From Lyngbya confervoides BDU141951 (GTDB taxonomy: Bacteria; Cyanobacteriota; Cyanobacteriia; Thermosynechococcales; Thermosynechococcaceae): a stretch of DNA of 64,000 bases. Positions 1 to 7,918 of this stretch are shown piece after piece. The DNA is taken from the NCBI RefSeq assembly GCF_000817775.3, contig NZ_JTHE03000027.1, positions 1-64,000 on the forward strand, in the 5' to 3' direction. The notes beneath the pieces are model-generated. The model was not told the DNA's origin and did not search any database. It worked only from the letters and a program-made list of their open reading frames with translations. Within the stretch, counting starts at the first letter, position 1, and every line of letters starts with the position of its first letter. A program made the position numbers and the translations under genes.

Positions 1-285
1 GAGGAAATTGAGAATATGCTGGGCCTAAATTTGTTGAAGGAGACGAAGGTTTATCAGGAGGCGTTAGAGGAAGGACGCGAGGAGGGGCGCGAGGAAGGGC
101 GCGAGGAGGGACGTCAGGAAGCACAGCGCAGCATGATTGAGGCGGTGCTTATCAATCGATTTGGGAAGTTGGATGTTGAGTTAGTTCAAGTGGTTGAGCA
201 TTTGGCACAGGAGTCTTCCACTGAGTTTATGGCGGCTTTGTTGACTGAATCGCGTGAGAGTTTGATCAAGAGATTTGCCCGATAA
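1..285 (+). CDS. C-terminal part of a Rpn/DUF4351-type protein (5' end outside window)
   Basis: The frame is open from base 1, so the gene begins before the window. The visible 94 residues contain a charged repeat of Gly-Arg-Glu-Glu units (residues about 26-40 of the visible part) followed by a helical tail (SMIEAVLINRFGKLD). This layout is typical of the C-terminus of cyanobacterial PD-(D/E)XK 'Rpn/transposase' proteins that end in a DUF4351-like domain. The nuclease domain itself is not visible. Such genes are abundant in cyanobacteria and are often mobile or recombination-related; that is family knowledge, not shown here. It is probably unrelated to the phosphorothioation genes downstream. 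Confidence 0.75.
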   Translation, partial: EEIENMLGLNLLKETKVYQEALEEGREEGREEGREEGRQEAQRSMIEAVLINRFGKLDVELVQVVEHLAQESSTEFMAALLTESRESLIKRFAR

Positions 286-361
286 AGCTTTAATTTTGTT
301 GAAATTTGAGATTTCGGAGAGTTTAGCTAATTTTTCGGACTAAAATGGTAGAAATTTTAGA

Positions 362-778
362 ATGTGTGTGATGGCTGACACAAGAGTGCGGATTCCAAAG
401 GATAAAGCGGATTTGGTAAGAGCATTGAAGGAAGGGAGTGATTCCAATGGCCCTTTTCAGACTTATGCTGACGTCATAGCCTATGCGGCAGCCTTAGGAG
501 CCCAACAAGGAAAAAGATCTCCTTTAGACGAAATATCGAGTAATCCAGATCCAATTCCGAAAGAGCATTTCATTTCAAGGAAATATGAAGCGTTGATTCA
601 CTTACTCTCAGTTGCCTCAACTCAAGACCCAAAAAGTTTAGCTGGAAATGAAGATATAGAAGTTCAGCAAATCAGAGTTTTTGAAGAGTATGCTAATGCA
701 GGTCTTGATATCTTAAATTCGAAGCTTAATGGCGTTGTTGATTATTCTGAAAGTCTACTGTTGCTAGCATCCAAATAA
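362..778 (+). CDS. DNA phosphorothioation-associated protein 4 (dnd-associated)
   Basis: This 138-residue soluble protein has the features I associate with the 'dnd system-associated protein 4' family: an N-terminal segment on handling of Lys/Arg-rich residues (VRIPKDKADLVRALKE), then TYADVIAYAAALGAQQGKR, then a helical C-terminus. The family has no established biochemical role and is known by its linkage to dnd genes. Here it is first in a + strand set leading through a DUF262 protein to dndC. An in-frame ATG at 371 is an equally good start, and neither has a clear Shine-Dalgarno. Composition is AT-rich, like its downstream neighbours. Confidence 0.7.
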   Translation: MCVMADTRVRIPKDKADLVRALKEGSDSNGPFQTYADVIAYAAALGAQQGKRSPLDEISSNPDPIPKEHFISRKYEALIHLLSVASTQDPKSLAGNEDIEVQQIRVFEEYANAGLDILNSKLNGVVDYSESLLLLASK

Positions 779-862
779 CAGAATTAATAGGCTCTCTTAC
801 GTTAGAAAGTTTCAAATACTCAAATCAGATTTATCAGCTACTAATAAGACAATAATGATGTT

Positions 863-2551
863 ATGCCGGCTAATATTGACTGCTCTTCTCAGAACCTAGG
901 TAAATTGCTCACTAGTGATGATTTTTGCTATTCAGTCCCAACTTTTCAACGCGATTATTCGTGGACAAAGGTCGAGGTCGATCAGTTATGGCAAGATATC
1001 ACCGATACGATCAAGGAAAAGCGTAGTGAACATTTTATGGGAGCAATTGTAGTAAAAAATTCTCATAAGCCAGAAATGCTCATTGACGGTCAGCAAAGAT
1101 TGGTGACAATATCACTGTTAATGTGTGCAATCAGGGATATTGCTAAGAATGAAAAAAAGGAAGAAACATTGGCAACTTTGGTATCTGAAAGATATCTAGG
1201 AACCATGAACATGGAAACATACGATTTAGAGCCAAAACTTATATTAAATGAAACCAATAATGATATTTATAGTGAAATAGTCCTCAAGAACAGAGAAGTA
1301 GAGGTTCTTCTAAAGAAGGCTCGATCAAAAAACTTGAATCAGTCAAATAGGTTATTGATACAAGCCTATCTGAACTTGAGGACATTAGTCTTGACTTTTA
1401 TTGAAAATCAGTCAAATCAAATTATTGCATTAAAACAAATTGTTGAGTGCATAAGAAGTAATTTTATTGTGATAGTTATTTCTGTCCCAGATGAGGCAAA
1501 TGCTTATTTAATATTTGAAACGCTGAACGATAGAGGATTAGATCTTTCTGTATCTGATCTTCTAAAAAATTATCTTTTTTCCAAGGCTGGCAATAAGCTT
1601 AAGGAAGTAAAGAAAAAATGGGAAGACATGAATTTTTTGGTAGAAAGATTTCAGTTAACTAAATTTATTAGGCATTATTGGCTATCAAAATATGCTGTTA
1701 TTCGAGAAAAGGACCTGTATCATACGCTTCGAAACCACGTTAGAAAACAGACAGATGTAATTAAGTTTGTTAATGAGCTTACTGACTCAGCAGAAGTATA
1801 TAGTTCTTTCTTTGATTCTCAAAGTTCACTATGGCATTCAAGCTCTAACCTTCGTGCTGATATTGAAGCATTACAGGTATTCAAAGTTAATTTGTGCTAC
1901 TCAGTTTTGTTGGCAGCATGGGAAAGTGTTGAGGAGGAAGTATTTAGAAAAATACTAAAGATGATGGTTGTGATTTCTTTCCGATATAACGTCATCTGTG
2001 GTTCTAGGCCAACTCCATTAGAAGATGCTTATAGTAAAGCTGCAATATACATTCGAGATAAAAAACCAAAGACAGCTCAATCGGTATTTGAAATACTTTC
2101 AGATTTTTATCCTGATGATAAAATATTCACCGACTCTTTTTCTCATAAAGTCATTAGCAATAATCCGCCTTTGTGCAGATATATTCTGTGTTCATTAAAT
2201 GACTACTTGATGAATAGCAAAGAATTGGTGACAAATTCTAATGGCTCAGATCTAAATCTAGAACATATATTACCAAGAAATCCGGGCAGAAAATGGCTTT
2301 TGGATATAAACAATAAAGATTATAAACTCTATATAAATCGTCTTGGAAATATGACTCTTTTAGACTCAGTTCCGAATAGGAAGCTAGGAAATTCTTTGTT
2401 TGAAAGCAAAATGAAAGAAGCATATAAAAAGTCAAGCTTGAGAATTACTAAAGATCTTGAAAAATACAGTGTTTGGGGCATATCAGAAATTGAAGATAGG
2501 CAAAAGGAACTAGCAAAAGTGGCCTGTCAGGTCTGGCGTTTGGATTACTGA
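863..2551 (+). CDS. DUF262/DUF1524 (GmrSD/SspE-like) restriction protein
   Basis: The 562-residue protein has an N-terminal DUF262 NTPase domain: VPTFQRDYSW at residues 25-34, HFMGAIVV near 57-64, and IDGQQR at 74-79. A C-terminal DUF1524 His-Me/HNH-type nuclease domain follows, with LEHILPRNP near 465-474 and NRLGNMTLLD downstream, keeping the catalytic His and the Asn-containing tail. In GmrSD and SspE this pair couples nucleotide hydrolysis to cleavage or nicking of DNA; SspE responds to phosphorothioate. The gene ends 35 bases before dndC, where dndB often stands, so I infer it is the effector paired with this modification set. It is shorter than what I remember for SspE (over 700 residues). 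Very AT-rich, suggesting transfer. Confidence 0.8.
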   Translation: MPANIDCSSQNLGKLLTSDDFCYSVPTFQRDYSWTKVEVDQLWQDITDTIKEKRSEHFMGAIVVKNSHKPEMLIDGQQRLVTISLLMCAIRDIAKNEKKEETLATLVSERYLGTMNMETYDLEPKLILNETNNDIYSEIVLKNREVEVLLKKARSKNLNQSNRLLIQAYLNLRTLVLTFIENQSNQIIALKQIVECIRSNFIVIVISVPDEANAYLIFETLNDRGLDLSVSDLLKNYLFSKAGNKLKEVKKKWEDMNFLVERFQLTKFIRHYWLSKYAVIREKDLYHTLRNHVRKQTDVIKFVNELTDSAEVYSSFFDSQSSLWHSSSNLRADIEALQVFKVNLCYSVLLAAWESVEEEVFRKILKMMVVISFRYNVICGSRPTPLEDAYSKAAIYIRDKKPKTAQSVFEILSDFYPDDKIFTDSFSHKVISNNPPLCRYILCSLNDYLMNSKELVTNSNGSDLNLEHILPRNPGRKWLLDINNKDYKLYINRLGNMTLLDSVPNRKLGNSLFESKMKEAYKKSSLRITKDLEKYSVWGISEIEDRQKELAKVACQVWRLDY

Positions 2552-2586
2552 TTTTTGTCTTAGGATTTGAATGAGTGTGAAGAAAA

Positions 2587-4146
2587 ATGAATTCCTCTGT
2601 GAATGGACGCACAATATACAAGTTTCTGGATTCACTTTTCCATATAACAGACGAAATTCAGAAATTGTACTGTAATGATTCAATACCTTGGATAATTGGT
2701 TATTCTGGGGGGAAGGACAGCACTTGCGTGCTGCAACTTATTTGGAATGCGATTTCAACACTCCCCGAAGGTCAAAGAACTAAGCCAATTTTTATAGTGA
2801 CAACAGATACTCTAGTTGAAAATCCTGTTGTGGCTTCTTGGGTTCGCCAGTCTCTTAAACAACTTGATTGTTCTGCCCAGAATCAAAACTTACCATTTGA
2901 TACAAATTTATTAACCCCGGCATTGAAAGATACCTATTGGGTTAATCTTATTGGCAAGGGTTATCCTGCCCCACGCCATATGTTTCGTTGGTGTACAGAA
3001 CGATTGAAAATTAATCCAGCAGAACAATTTATAAAGGAGACTGTGCGTCATAGTGGTGAAGTGATTATTGTTTTGGGCACACGTACAGCAGAAAGCTCCA
3101 GACGTGCAGGAGTAATGTCTGATCGAGAAATTGCCCGAGTTAGCGATAGACTAGATAGCAATGAAACCTCCCTAAAAGACTCACTTCTCTATCGAGGCCA
3201 TCATCCAAACTCACTAATCTACAGCCCAATTGCAGATTGGCGTGATGATGAAGTCTGGTTATATCTTATGCAATGGGAAAATCCTTGGGGACATAGTAAT
3301 CATGACCTTTTTACACTTTATAAAGGTGCAACACCAGATAACGAGTGTCCCTTTGTAATTGATACATCAACGCCAAGCTGCGGCAGTTCTCGGTTTGGAT
3401 GTTGGGTTTGTACATTAGTGAACCGTGATAGCTCGATGGAGGCAATGATCCAAAATGATGAAGATAAAGAGTGGATGCAGCCCTTATTGGACTTACGCAA
3501 TGAACTTGATGTCTACAATGACCATGATCGCCGAGACTTTCGTCGAATGTCTGGTAAAGTGCAGCTCTTTGAACGCAGTCGAGGTAATGGGGAGACAGAA
3601 GTCATTCCTATTCCTGGCCCCTATACTAAACAGTGGCGGGAAGAGTGGTTGAGGCGATTACTCACAGTCCAAAAACTCGCCAGATTGAATGCCCCCCCAG
3701 AGATGAAGGATATCCAGCTTATTTCTCTGGATGAACTCAGCGAAATTCGTCGTATCTGGCGAGAAGAAAAACACGAATTTGATGACTCTCTACCTCGCAT
3801 CTACCGCGAAATCACAGGCGAAATCTTCAAAGATCCCCGTCCTGGTGCCGATGATAGTCAACTGGGTAGTGATGAATGGAATGTCCTTGAGGAAATCTGT
3901 GATCATCCCATGCAGCTAGAACTGATGGCAAAACTCCTCGATACTGAACGCCAATATGCCACGATGGGACGTCGCGTCGGTATTTATGATGACCTAGAGC
4001 AATGCTTCATGTCTAGTTCTCGGACTCAATCGGAAGCCATTGACCAAGCTCATCAAAAGCGCGATCTGAAAAATGCCGTAGAAGCTGGCGATGTAGATAT
4101 GATTGAGGAAATAACCTGGGCAGACCTGAAATTTAGGCAACAATAG
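2587..4146 (+). CDS. dndC: DndC, phosphorothioation sulfurtransferase (PAPS reductase family)
   Basis: The 519-residue protein matches DndC in length and motifs. It has the PP-loop SGGKDS at residues 40-45, FRWCTERLK around 134-142, and a cysteine cluster SCGSSRFGCWVC around 263-275, which supplies the remaining ligands of the Fe-S cluster expected in this family. DndC activates the DNA backbone phosphate and accepts sulfur from the cysteine desulfurase, working with DndD and DndE to place sulfur on the non-bridging oxygen. It follows the DUF262 gene by 35 bases. The next modification gene, dndD, is separated from it by an inserted toxin-antitoxin pair. It is the first of three PAPS-reductase-type proteins in the window. 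Confidence 0.93.
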   Translation: MNSSVNGRTIYKFLDSLFHITDEIQKLYCNDSIPWIIGYSGGKDSTCVLQLIWNAISTLPEGQRTKPIFIVTTDTLVENPVVASWVRQSLKQLDCSAQNQNLPFDTNLLTPALKDTYWVNLIGKGYPAPRHMFRWCTERLKINPAEQFIKETVRHSGEVIIVLGTRTAESSRRAGVMSDREIARVSDRLDSNETSLKDSLLYRGHHPNSLIYSPIADWRDDEVWLYLMQWENPWGHSNHDLFTLYKGATPDNECPFVIDTSTPSCGSSRFGCWVCTLVNRDSSMEAMIQNDEDKEWMQPLLDLRNELDVYNDHDRRDFRRMSGKVQLFERSRGNGETEVIPIPGPYTKQWREEWLRRLLTVQKLARLNAPPEMKDIQLISLDELSEIRRIWREEKHEFDDSLPRIYREITGEIFKDPRPGADDSQLGSDEWNVLEEICDHPMQLELMAKLLDTERQYATMGRRVGIYDDLEQCFMSSSRTQSEAIDQAHQKRDLKNAVEAGDVDMIEEITWADLKFRQQ

Positions 4147-4176
4147 AATTAACTTTCTTCATCAGGAATGAGTCCT

Positions 4177-4404
4177 ATGAAAACGATTGAAACCATTGCA
4201 ACAGTTAATCCGGCTCACCAAATCACGATTGACGTTCCTCCAGATGTAGAGGCTGGTGATTATGAGATCACGTTAGTGATTAAAAAAGCTAAACCCAAAG
4301 AAATGCCAAATCAATCGCTAGACTTTCCTGTCGATGACTATGGTCCATGGCCTGCCAATTTATCCTTGAGACGTGAGGACATGTACGGTGACTTTGGACG
4401 ATAG
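4177..4404 (+). CDS. Small antitoxin-like protein (VapB-type partner of the PIN toxin)
   Basis: The protein is about 75 residues: an N-terminal beta-rich part (IATVNPAHQITIDVPPDV, then YEITLVI) followed by a tail ending LRREDMYGDFGR. Such tails are common in cyanobacterial antitoxins encoded just before PIN toxins. I choose ATG 4177 because AGGA at 4164-4167 is well spaced for it; an ATG at 4168 is in frame but abuts that AGGA. The toxin gene overlaps its 3' end by about 30 bases. No DNA-binding domain is obvious, so antitoxin function rests on position and size. Confidence 0.65.
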   Translation: MKTIETIATVNPAHQITIDVPPDVEAGDYEITLVIKKAKPKEMPNQSLDFPVDDYGPWPANLSLRREDMYGDFGR

Positions 4405-4843
4405 CCCGATTTTTTTGGACACCAATATCCTGGTGTATGCCAATGTCACTTCCGCTCCCCTGCATCCGCAAGCCTTAGAGACGCTCCAGCAGTTACAGAC
4501 CAGTCATGCTGAGATTTGGATCAGTCGACAAATTCTCAGAGAATTTATTGCGACACTAACTCGGCCCCAGTTGTTTCTGATTAGTCAGCCGATGCACTTG
4601 ATCGCTGAGAGAATTCATTACTTTGAACACACTTTTAGCATCGCTGAAGACAATTCTCAGGTCACCCAGACGCTCCTGCAAATTTTACAGGATACGCCAT
4701 CAGGGGGAAAACAAATTCATGACGCAAATATTGTCGCCACGATGCTAACCGTTGGTGTCAGCCGCTTGTTAAGCCATAATGTCAAAGACTTTGCTCGTTT
4801 TTCCCACCTCATTACAGTTGTTCCCTTAGCAGACCAGCCATGA
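4373..4843 (+). CDS. PIN-domain toxin (VapC-like ribonuclease)
   Basis: The product is a roughly 150-residue PIN domain. FLDTNILVYA near the N-terminus carries the first catalytic Asp, a central acidic residue sits in QILREFIATL, and IHDANIVATM plus the LLSHNVKDF segment supply the distal Asp residues. VapC-family PIN proteins cleave tRNA or rRNA and are held inactive by the neighbouring antitoxin. The start is GTG 4373, or GTG 4388, which has GAGG upstream. Its stop overlaps the dndD start codon (ATGA at 4840-4843), so the pair is wired translationally into the dnd operon between dndC and dndD. Confidence 0.8.
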   Translation: MRTCTVTLDDSPIFLDTNILVYANVTSAPLHPQALETLQQLQTSHAEIWISRQILREFIATLTRPQLFLISQPMHLIAERIHYFEHTFSIAEDNSQVTQTLLQILQDTPSGGKQIHDANIVATMLTVGVSRLLSHNVKDFARFSHLITVVPLADQP

Positions 4844-6819
4844 TCTTTCGGGAACTCATTCTCCAAAACTTTGGCCCCTACCAAGGACGGCAAATCTTAG
4901 ATCTGAGTCTCCCTTTCTCAGAAAACGCTCCAGCAATCGTTTTGCTTGGCGGCATGAACGGGGGCGGAAAAACCACGCTCCTCGACGCCATTCGCCTTGC
5001 CCTCTATGGACAGCGATCGCAATGCTCCACCCGCCGCAACCTCAGCTATGGGGATTTTCTGACCCAGTGCGTCAATCACCACACGGCCTCTGACGCCCAA
5101 GCCTTGATTGAACTCGCGTTTGATCACATTCTCGACCACCGCATTAAAACCATCCGGGTGCAGCGAACCTGGAATCGATCGCCCAGGGGTGGTCGCGATG
5201 TTCTGCAAGTGCTGGTGGACGGCTGGCACGATGAAGCCCTGACAAAAACCTGGGACGAGTGGATTGAAGCTTTGATGCCCCTGGGCCTTTCTAACCTGTT
5301 TCTATTTGATGGAGAGCAGATCAAAGAATTGGCGGAACAAACGGCCCCCACGCCCAGCGTGGTTGACGCCATGCGTTCCATCCTTGGATTGGAACTGGCG
5401 GACCGTCTTTCCATTGATCTAGAGGTGCTGGTGAGCCGTAAACGAAAAGCGATCGCTAACTCCACCGAGCTTAAACAGCTCCGCGCCATTGACCAGAAAC
5501 TCACCGCTACGCAATCGGAACTCAAAGCTGAGCAATCTAAATTGCAAGATCTCATTGATGATCTAGCCGTTGCCGAGGACGACCTCAAGGTTGCCCAGCA
5601 CAGCTTTGTGACTCAAGGGGGACAAATCGCTAGCGATCGCCCCCATCTTGAAGCACAGCTCAAAGCGCTGGAAACTCAACATCTGGACAACCGTCAAACT
5701 CTTCAGGACTTAGCCAGTCAAGTCATACCGCTGGCGCTGATCCAGCCTTTACTTGAGCAAGCTCATCAGCAGGCCAAAAAAGAAGTGAGACGCAAGCAAG
5801 TCGAAATGGCCCGAGATTTGCTCACTGAACGCGAACAGCGCCTACTTGACCTATTGGCAGAAATCAGGGTGGCCAAAAAGCATCAAACAGCCATCCAAAA
5901 CTTCATGGATCAGGAAAACCAAACTCTCAACGCCGAAGCAGAAACCGCAGACCTGTGGCTCGATGTCGATAGCGATCAACTCCATTCACTAGAGACCCTG
6001 CTCAACCACCAACTTCCCCTGGTCATTCATCAAGCTCAGCAGATCCTGACGGCCAAAAAAACGCTAGTAGAATCTATTGAGGCAATGGAACAGCAACTAG
6101 CCACCGCTGCCTCTCCAGAAACCTATGAAAAGCTGAAGCAGGCTCTCCAAAAAGCTCAAGATCAGCGAGATCAGCGTCAATTTGAACGCGATCAATCTCA
6201 ACAGCAATGTTCCCGGTTAGAACGGGGAATCGCCAGTATCAAAAAAGAGCTATCTACCTTCAGTGAACAAACCCTGGAACAGCGCAATAGCGAACATCTC
6301 ATTCAAGCAGCTGACAAGGTCCAAAAAATCCTCGACTTATTTCGAGAAAAGTTAACCCAGCGCAAGCTAGGTCAGCTCGAAACCCGAATCACAGAATGTT
6401 TCCGCTATCTCCTGCACAAAGAGAACCTGATCCATCGGGTGGTGATTGATCCGGAAACCTTTGGGCTAGCGCTGTACGACCATGAGGGTCAGCGGGTTCC
6501 TAAACACCGACTGTCTGCCGGAGAAAAGCAAATTCTTGCTGTTTCCCTCCTCTGGGGACTGGCAAGAGCCGCAGGGCGGCAAATTCCGATTATCATTGAC
6601 ACCCCCCTGGGACGCCTGGATTCCGCCCATCGCCACAACCTGATCGAACGCTATTTTCCCGATGCCAGCCATCAGGTGATCCTCCTCTCAACCGATACGG
6701 AAATTGGTCAGTCAGAGGTAGCGCTCCTGCGTCAGAATAATGCGATCGCCAGGGATTACCGCCTGGACTATGATGCAAAGCAACGCTGTACCACCATTAG
6801 ACCAGGCTACTTCTGGTAG
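4840..6819 (+). CDS. dndD: DndD, SMC/Rad50-like ATPase of DNA phosphorothioation
   Basis: The 659-residue protein has Walker A GGMNGGGKT at residues 37-45, a Q-loop region LFLFDGEQIKELA, and long central coiled coils (about 200-500). The ABC signature LSAGEKQILAVSLLWGLA lies near 557-574 and Walker B PIIIDTPLGRLD near 583-594. This is the Rad50/SMC-type layout of DndD, which is thought to supply ATPase or nicking activity during sulfur incorporation. Length matches the family. It starts with a 4-base overlap with the PIN toxin gene and is followed after 32 bases by dndE. Composition is more GC-rich and HIP1-bearing than dndC, closer to the host core. Confidence 0.93.
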   Translation: MIFRELILQNFGPYQGRQILDLSLPFSENAPAIVLLGGMNGGGKTTLLDAIRLALYGQRSQCSTRRNLSYGDFLTQCVNHHTASDAQALIELAFDHILDHRIKTIRVQRTWNRSPRGGRDVLQVLVDGWHDEALTKTWDEWIEALMPLGLSNLFLFDGEQIKELAEQTAPTPSVVDAMRSILGLELADRLSIDLEVLVSRKRKAIANSTELKQLRAIDQKLTATQSELKAEQSKLQDLIDDLAVAEDDLKVAQHSFVTQGGQIASDRPHLEAQLKALETQHLDNRQTLQDLASQVIPLALIQPLLEQAHQQAKKEVRRKQVEMARDLLTEREQRLLDLLAEIRVAKKHQTAIQNFMDQENQTLNAEAETADLWLDVDSDQLHSLETLLNHQLPLVIHQAQQILTAKKTLVESIEAMEQQLATAASPETYEKLKQALQKAQDQRDQRQFERDQSQQQCSRLERGIASIKKELSTFSEQTLEQRNSEHLIQAADKVQKILDLFREKLTQRKLGQLETRITECFRYLLHKENLIHRVVIDPETFGLALYDHEGQRVPKHRLSAGEKQILAVSLLWGLARAAGRQIPIIIDTPLGRLDSAHRHNLIERYFPDASHQVILLSTDTEIGQSEVALLRQNNAIARDYRLDYDAKQRCTTIRPGYFW

Positions 6820-6851
6820 ACTGACTGCACAACATTATCGTTGCCATACTC

Positions 6852-7235
6852 ATGGACGCTCCCCTTGAACGCATTAAACTCTCCCAGACGGCGAGAGATC
6901 AATTGGTTAAGCTTAAACGGGTCACGAAAATTGATCAGTGGAATATTCTCTGTCGCTGGGCGCTATGTCGTTCGTTAGCGGAACCCTCACCCCCCTCTCC
7001 TGTGCCGATTCCCGCCGATAGCAATCTGGAAATGAGTTGGCAAGTCTTTGGAGGGGCGATCGCCGATCCACTTCTCATGGCCCTTAAACAACGTTGCCAC
7101 AATGATGGACTTGAGACAGATCCTGAGACCCTTGCGGCTCAGTTTCGCCTACACCTGCATCGAGGCATCGGCTATCTAGCGGGAGATCCGAACCTCAAAT
7201 CCATTGAAGCCCTGATCCAGCTGAGCCTGGATTGA
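6852..7235 (+). CDS. dndE: DndE, DNA sulfur modification protein
   Basis: The 127-residue protein contains the DndE signature region: RIKLSQTARDQLVKLKR at residues 7-23, WNILCRWALCRSLAEPS around 32-48, then MSWQVFGGAIADPL. DndE is a small tetrameric protein reported to bind nicked DNA, and it acts with DndC and DndD in the modification complex. It lies 32 bases after dndD and closes the Dnd modification set. No strong Shine-Dalgarno precedes the ATG. Confidence 0.92.
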   Translation: MDAPLERIKLSQTARDQLVKLKRVTKIDQWNILCRWALCRSLAEPSPPSPVPIPADSNLEMSWQVFGGAIADPLLMALKQRCHNDGLETDPETLAAQFRLHLHRGIGYLAGDPNLKSIEALIQLSLD

Positions 7236-7283
7236 AGCAGGGCGATCGCCGGTCTACCCTTTAAACTAGAGATACTATTTTGA

Positions 7284-7659
7284 TGGGTAAGTACGACCCG
7301 TGATTTTCGGGGGCCAGATTTCTTCGTGGTGTTGGGTGCAAAGAATCATCCCCGACGCAGCTGGATGACCTGGGTTGAGGGAGGGAAATACCCCAATCTC
7401 ATTATTGAACTGCTTTCCAACAGCACCGCCAGAGTCGATCGTGAGGACAACAAAGAGCTATCCAACCGCTGACGGCCAGATATGGAGTGAGCAGTTGAAG
7501 CTATTTCTAGGAATTCATAACCATCAGCTTCAATTTTTTAGTTCCGATCAGGCGCTTGTCCCTACTCCAACGGAGCGAGCCGACCAAGCTCAAAAACAGG
7601 CTGATGCACTTAGGACAAAACTAGAGGAGCTAGGAATTAATCCTGATACTGTAAGCTGA
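7284..7659 (+). pseudogene. Uma2-family gene remnant (frameshifted, 5' deleted)
   Basis: Two frames encode successive pieces of a Uma2 protein. The frame through 7299 reads RDFRGPDFFVVLGAK, then SWMTWVEGGKYPNLIIELLS and VDREDNKELSN, and then stops near 7470. A different frame continues with IWSEQLKLFLGIHNHQLQFF and the usual charged tail ending LEELGINPDT. Uma2 proteins are PD-(D/E)XK-fold cyanobacterial proteins of about 190-230 residues. The N-terminal third is missing and there is at least one frameshift with an internal deletion, so this is a dead copy next to dndE. Confidence 0.8.
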
Positions 7660-7666
7660 CGATTGG

Positions 7667-7918
7667 TTACAACTCTTGAATAAGTGCGTAGATTCCAGGC
7701 GATTCTTTGCGAAAATATTTTTCTTTGGCAGAGTTTTTTCGGGTCACGCCTTCACAATGACGCTCAATCGCGCTGCGCACAATATCCTTGGGTGATTTCG
7801 CCTTAAATTCATAAAGCCTTTGCGCCAAAATAGCTGCGGTAATCTCAGCAGCCGTCATAGAGGTCTGGCTGGATTGCATCACCGTCCTTGCCGCTTGCAC
7901 AATCGTCATTTTGCTCAT
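7667..7918 (-). CDS. HARE-HTH domain protein
   Basis: This 83-residue protein is a single HARE-HTH-like winged helix: MTIVQAARTVMQSSQTSMTA begins it, then AEITAAILAQRLYEFKAKSP, with an aromatic C-terminal strand (GIYALIQEL). HARE-HTH domains occur in restriction endonucleases and in RNA polymerase delta, and are predicted to link DNA-modification recognition to effectors. Its ATG overlaps the stop of the PAPS-reductase-like gene (ATGA), so the two are translated together. I infer it reads DNA for that partner. Confidence 0.7.
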   Translation of the reverse strand: MSKMTIVQAARTVMQSSQTSMTAAEITAAILAQRLYEFKAKSPKDIVRSAIERHCEGVTRKNSAKEKYFRKESPGIYALIQEL

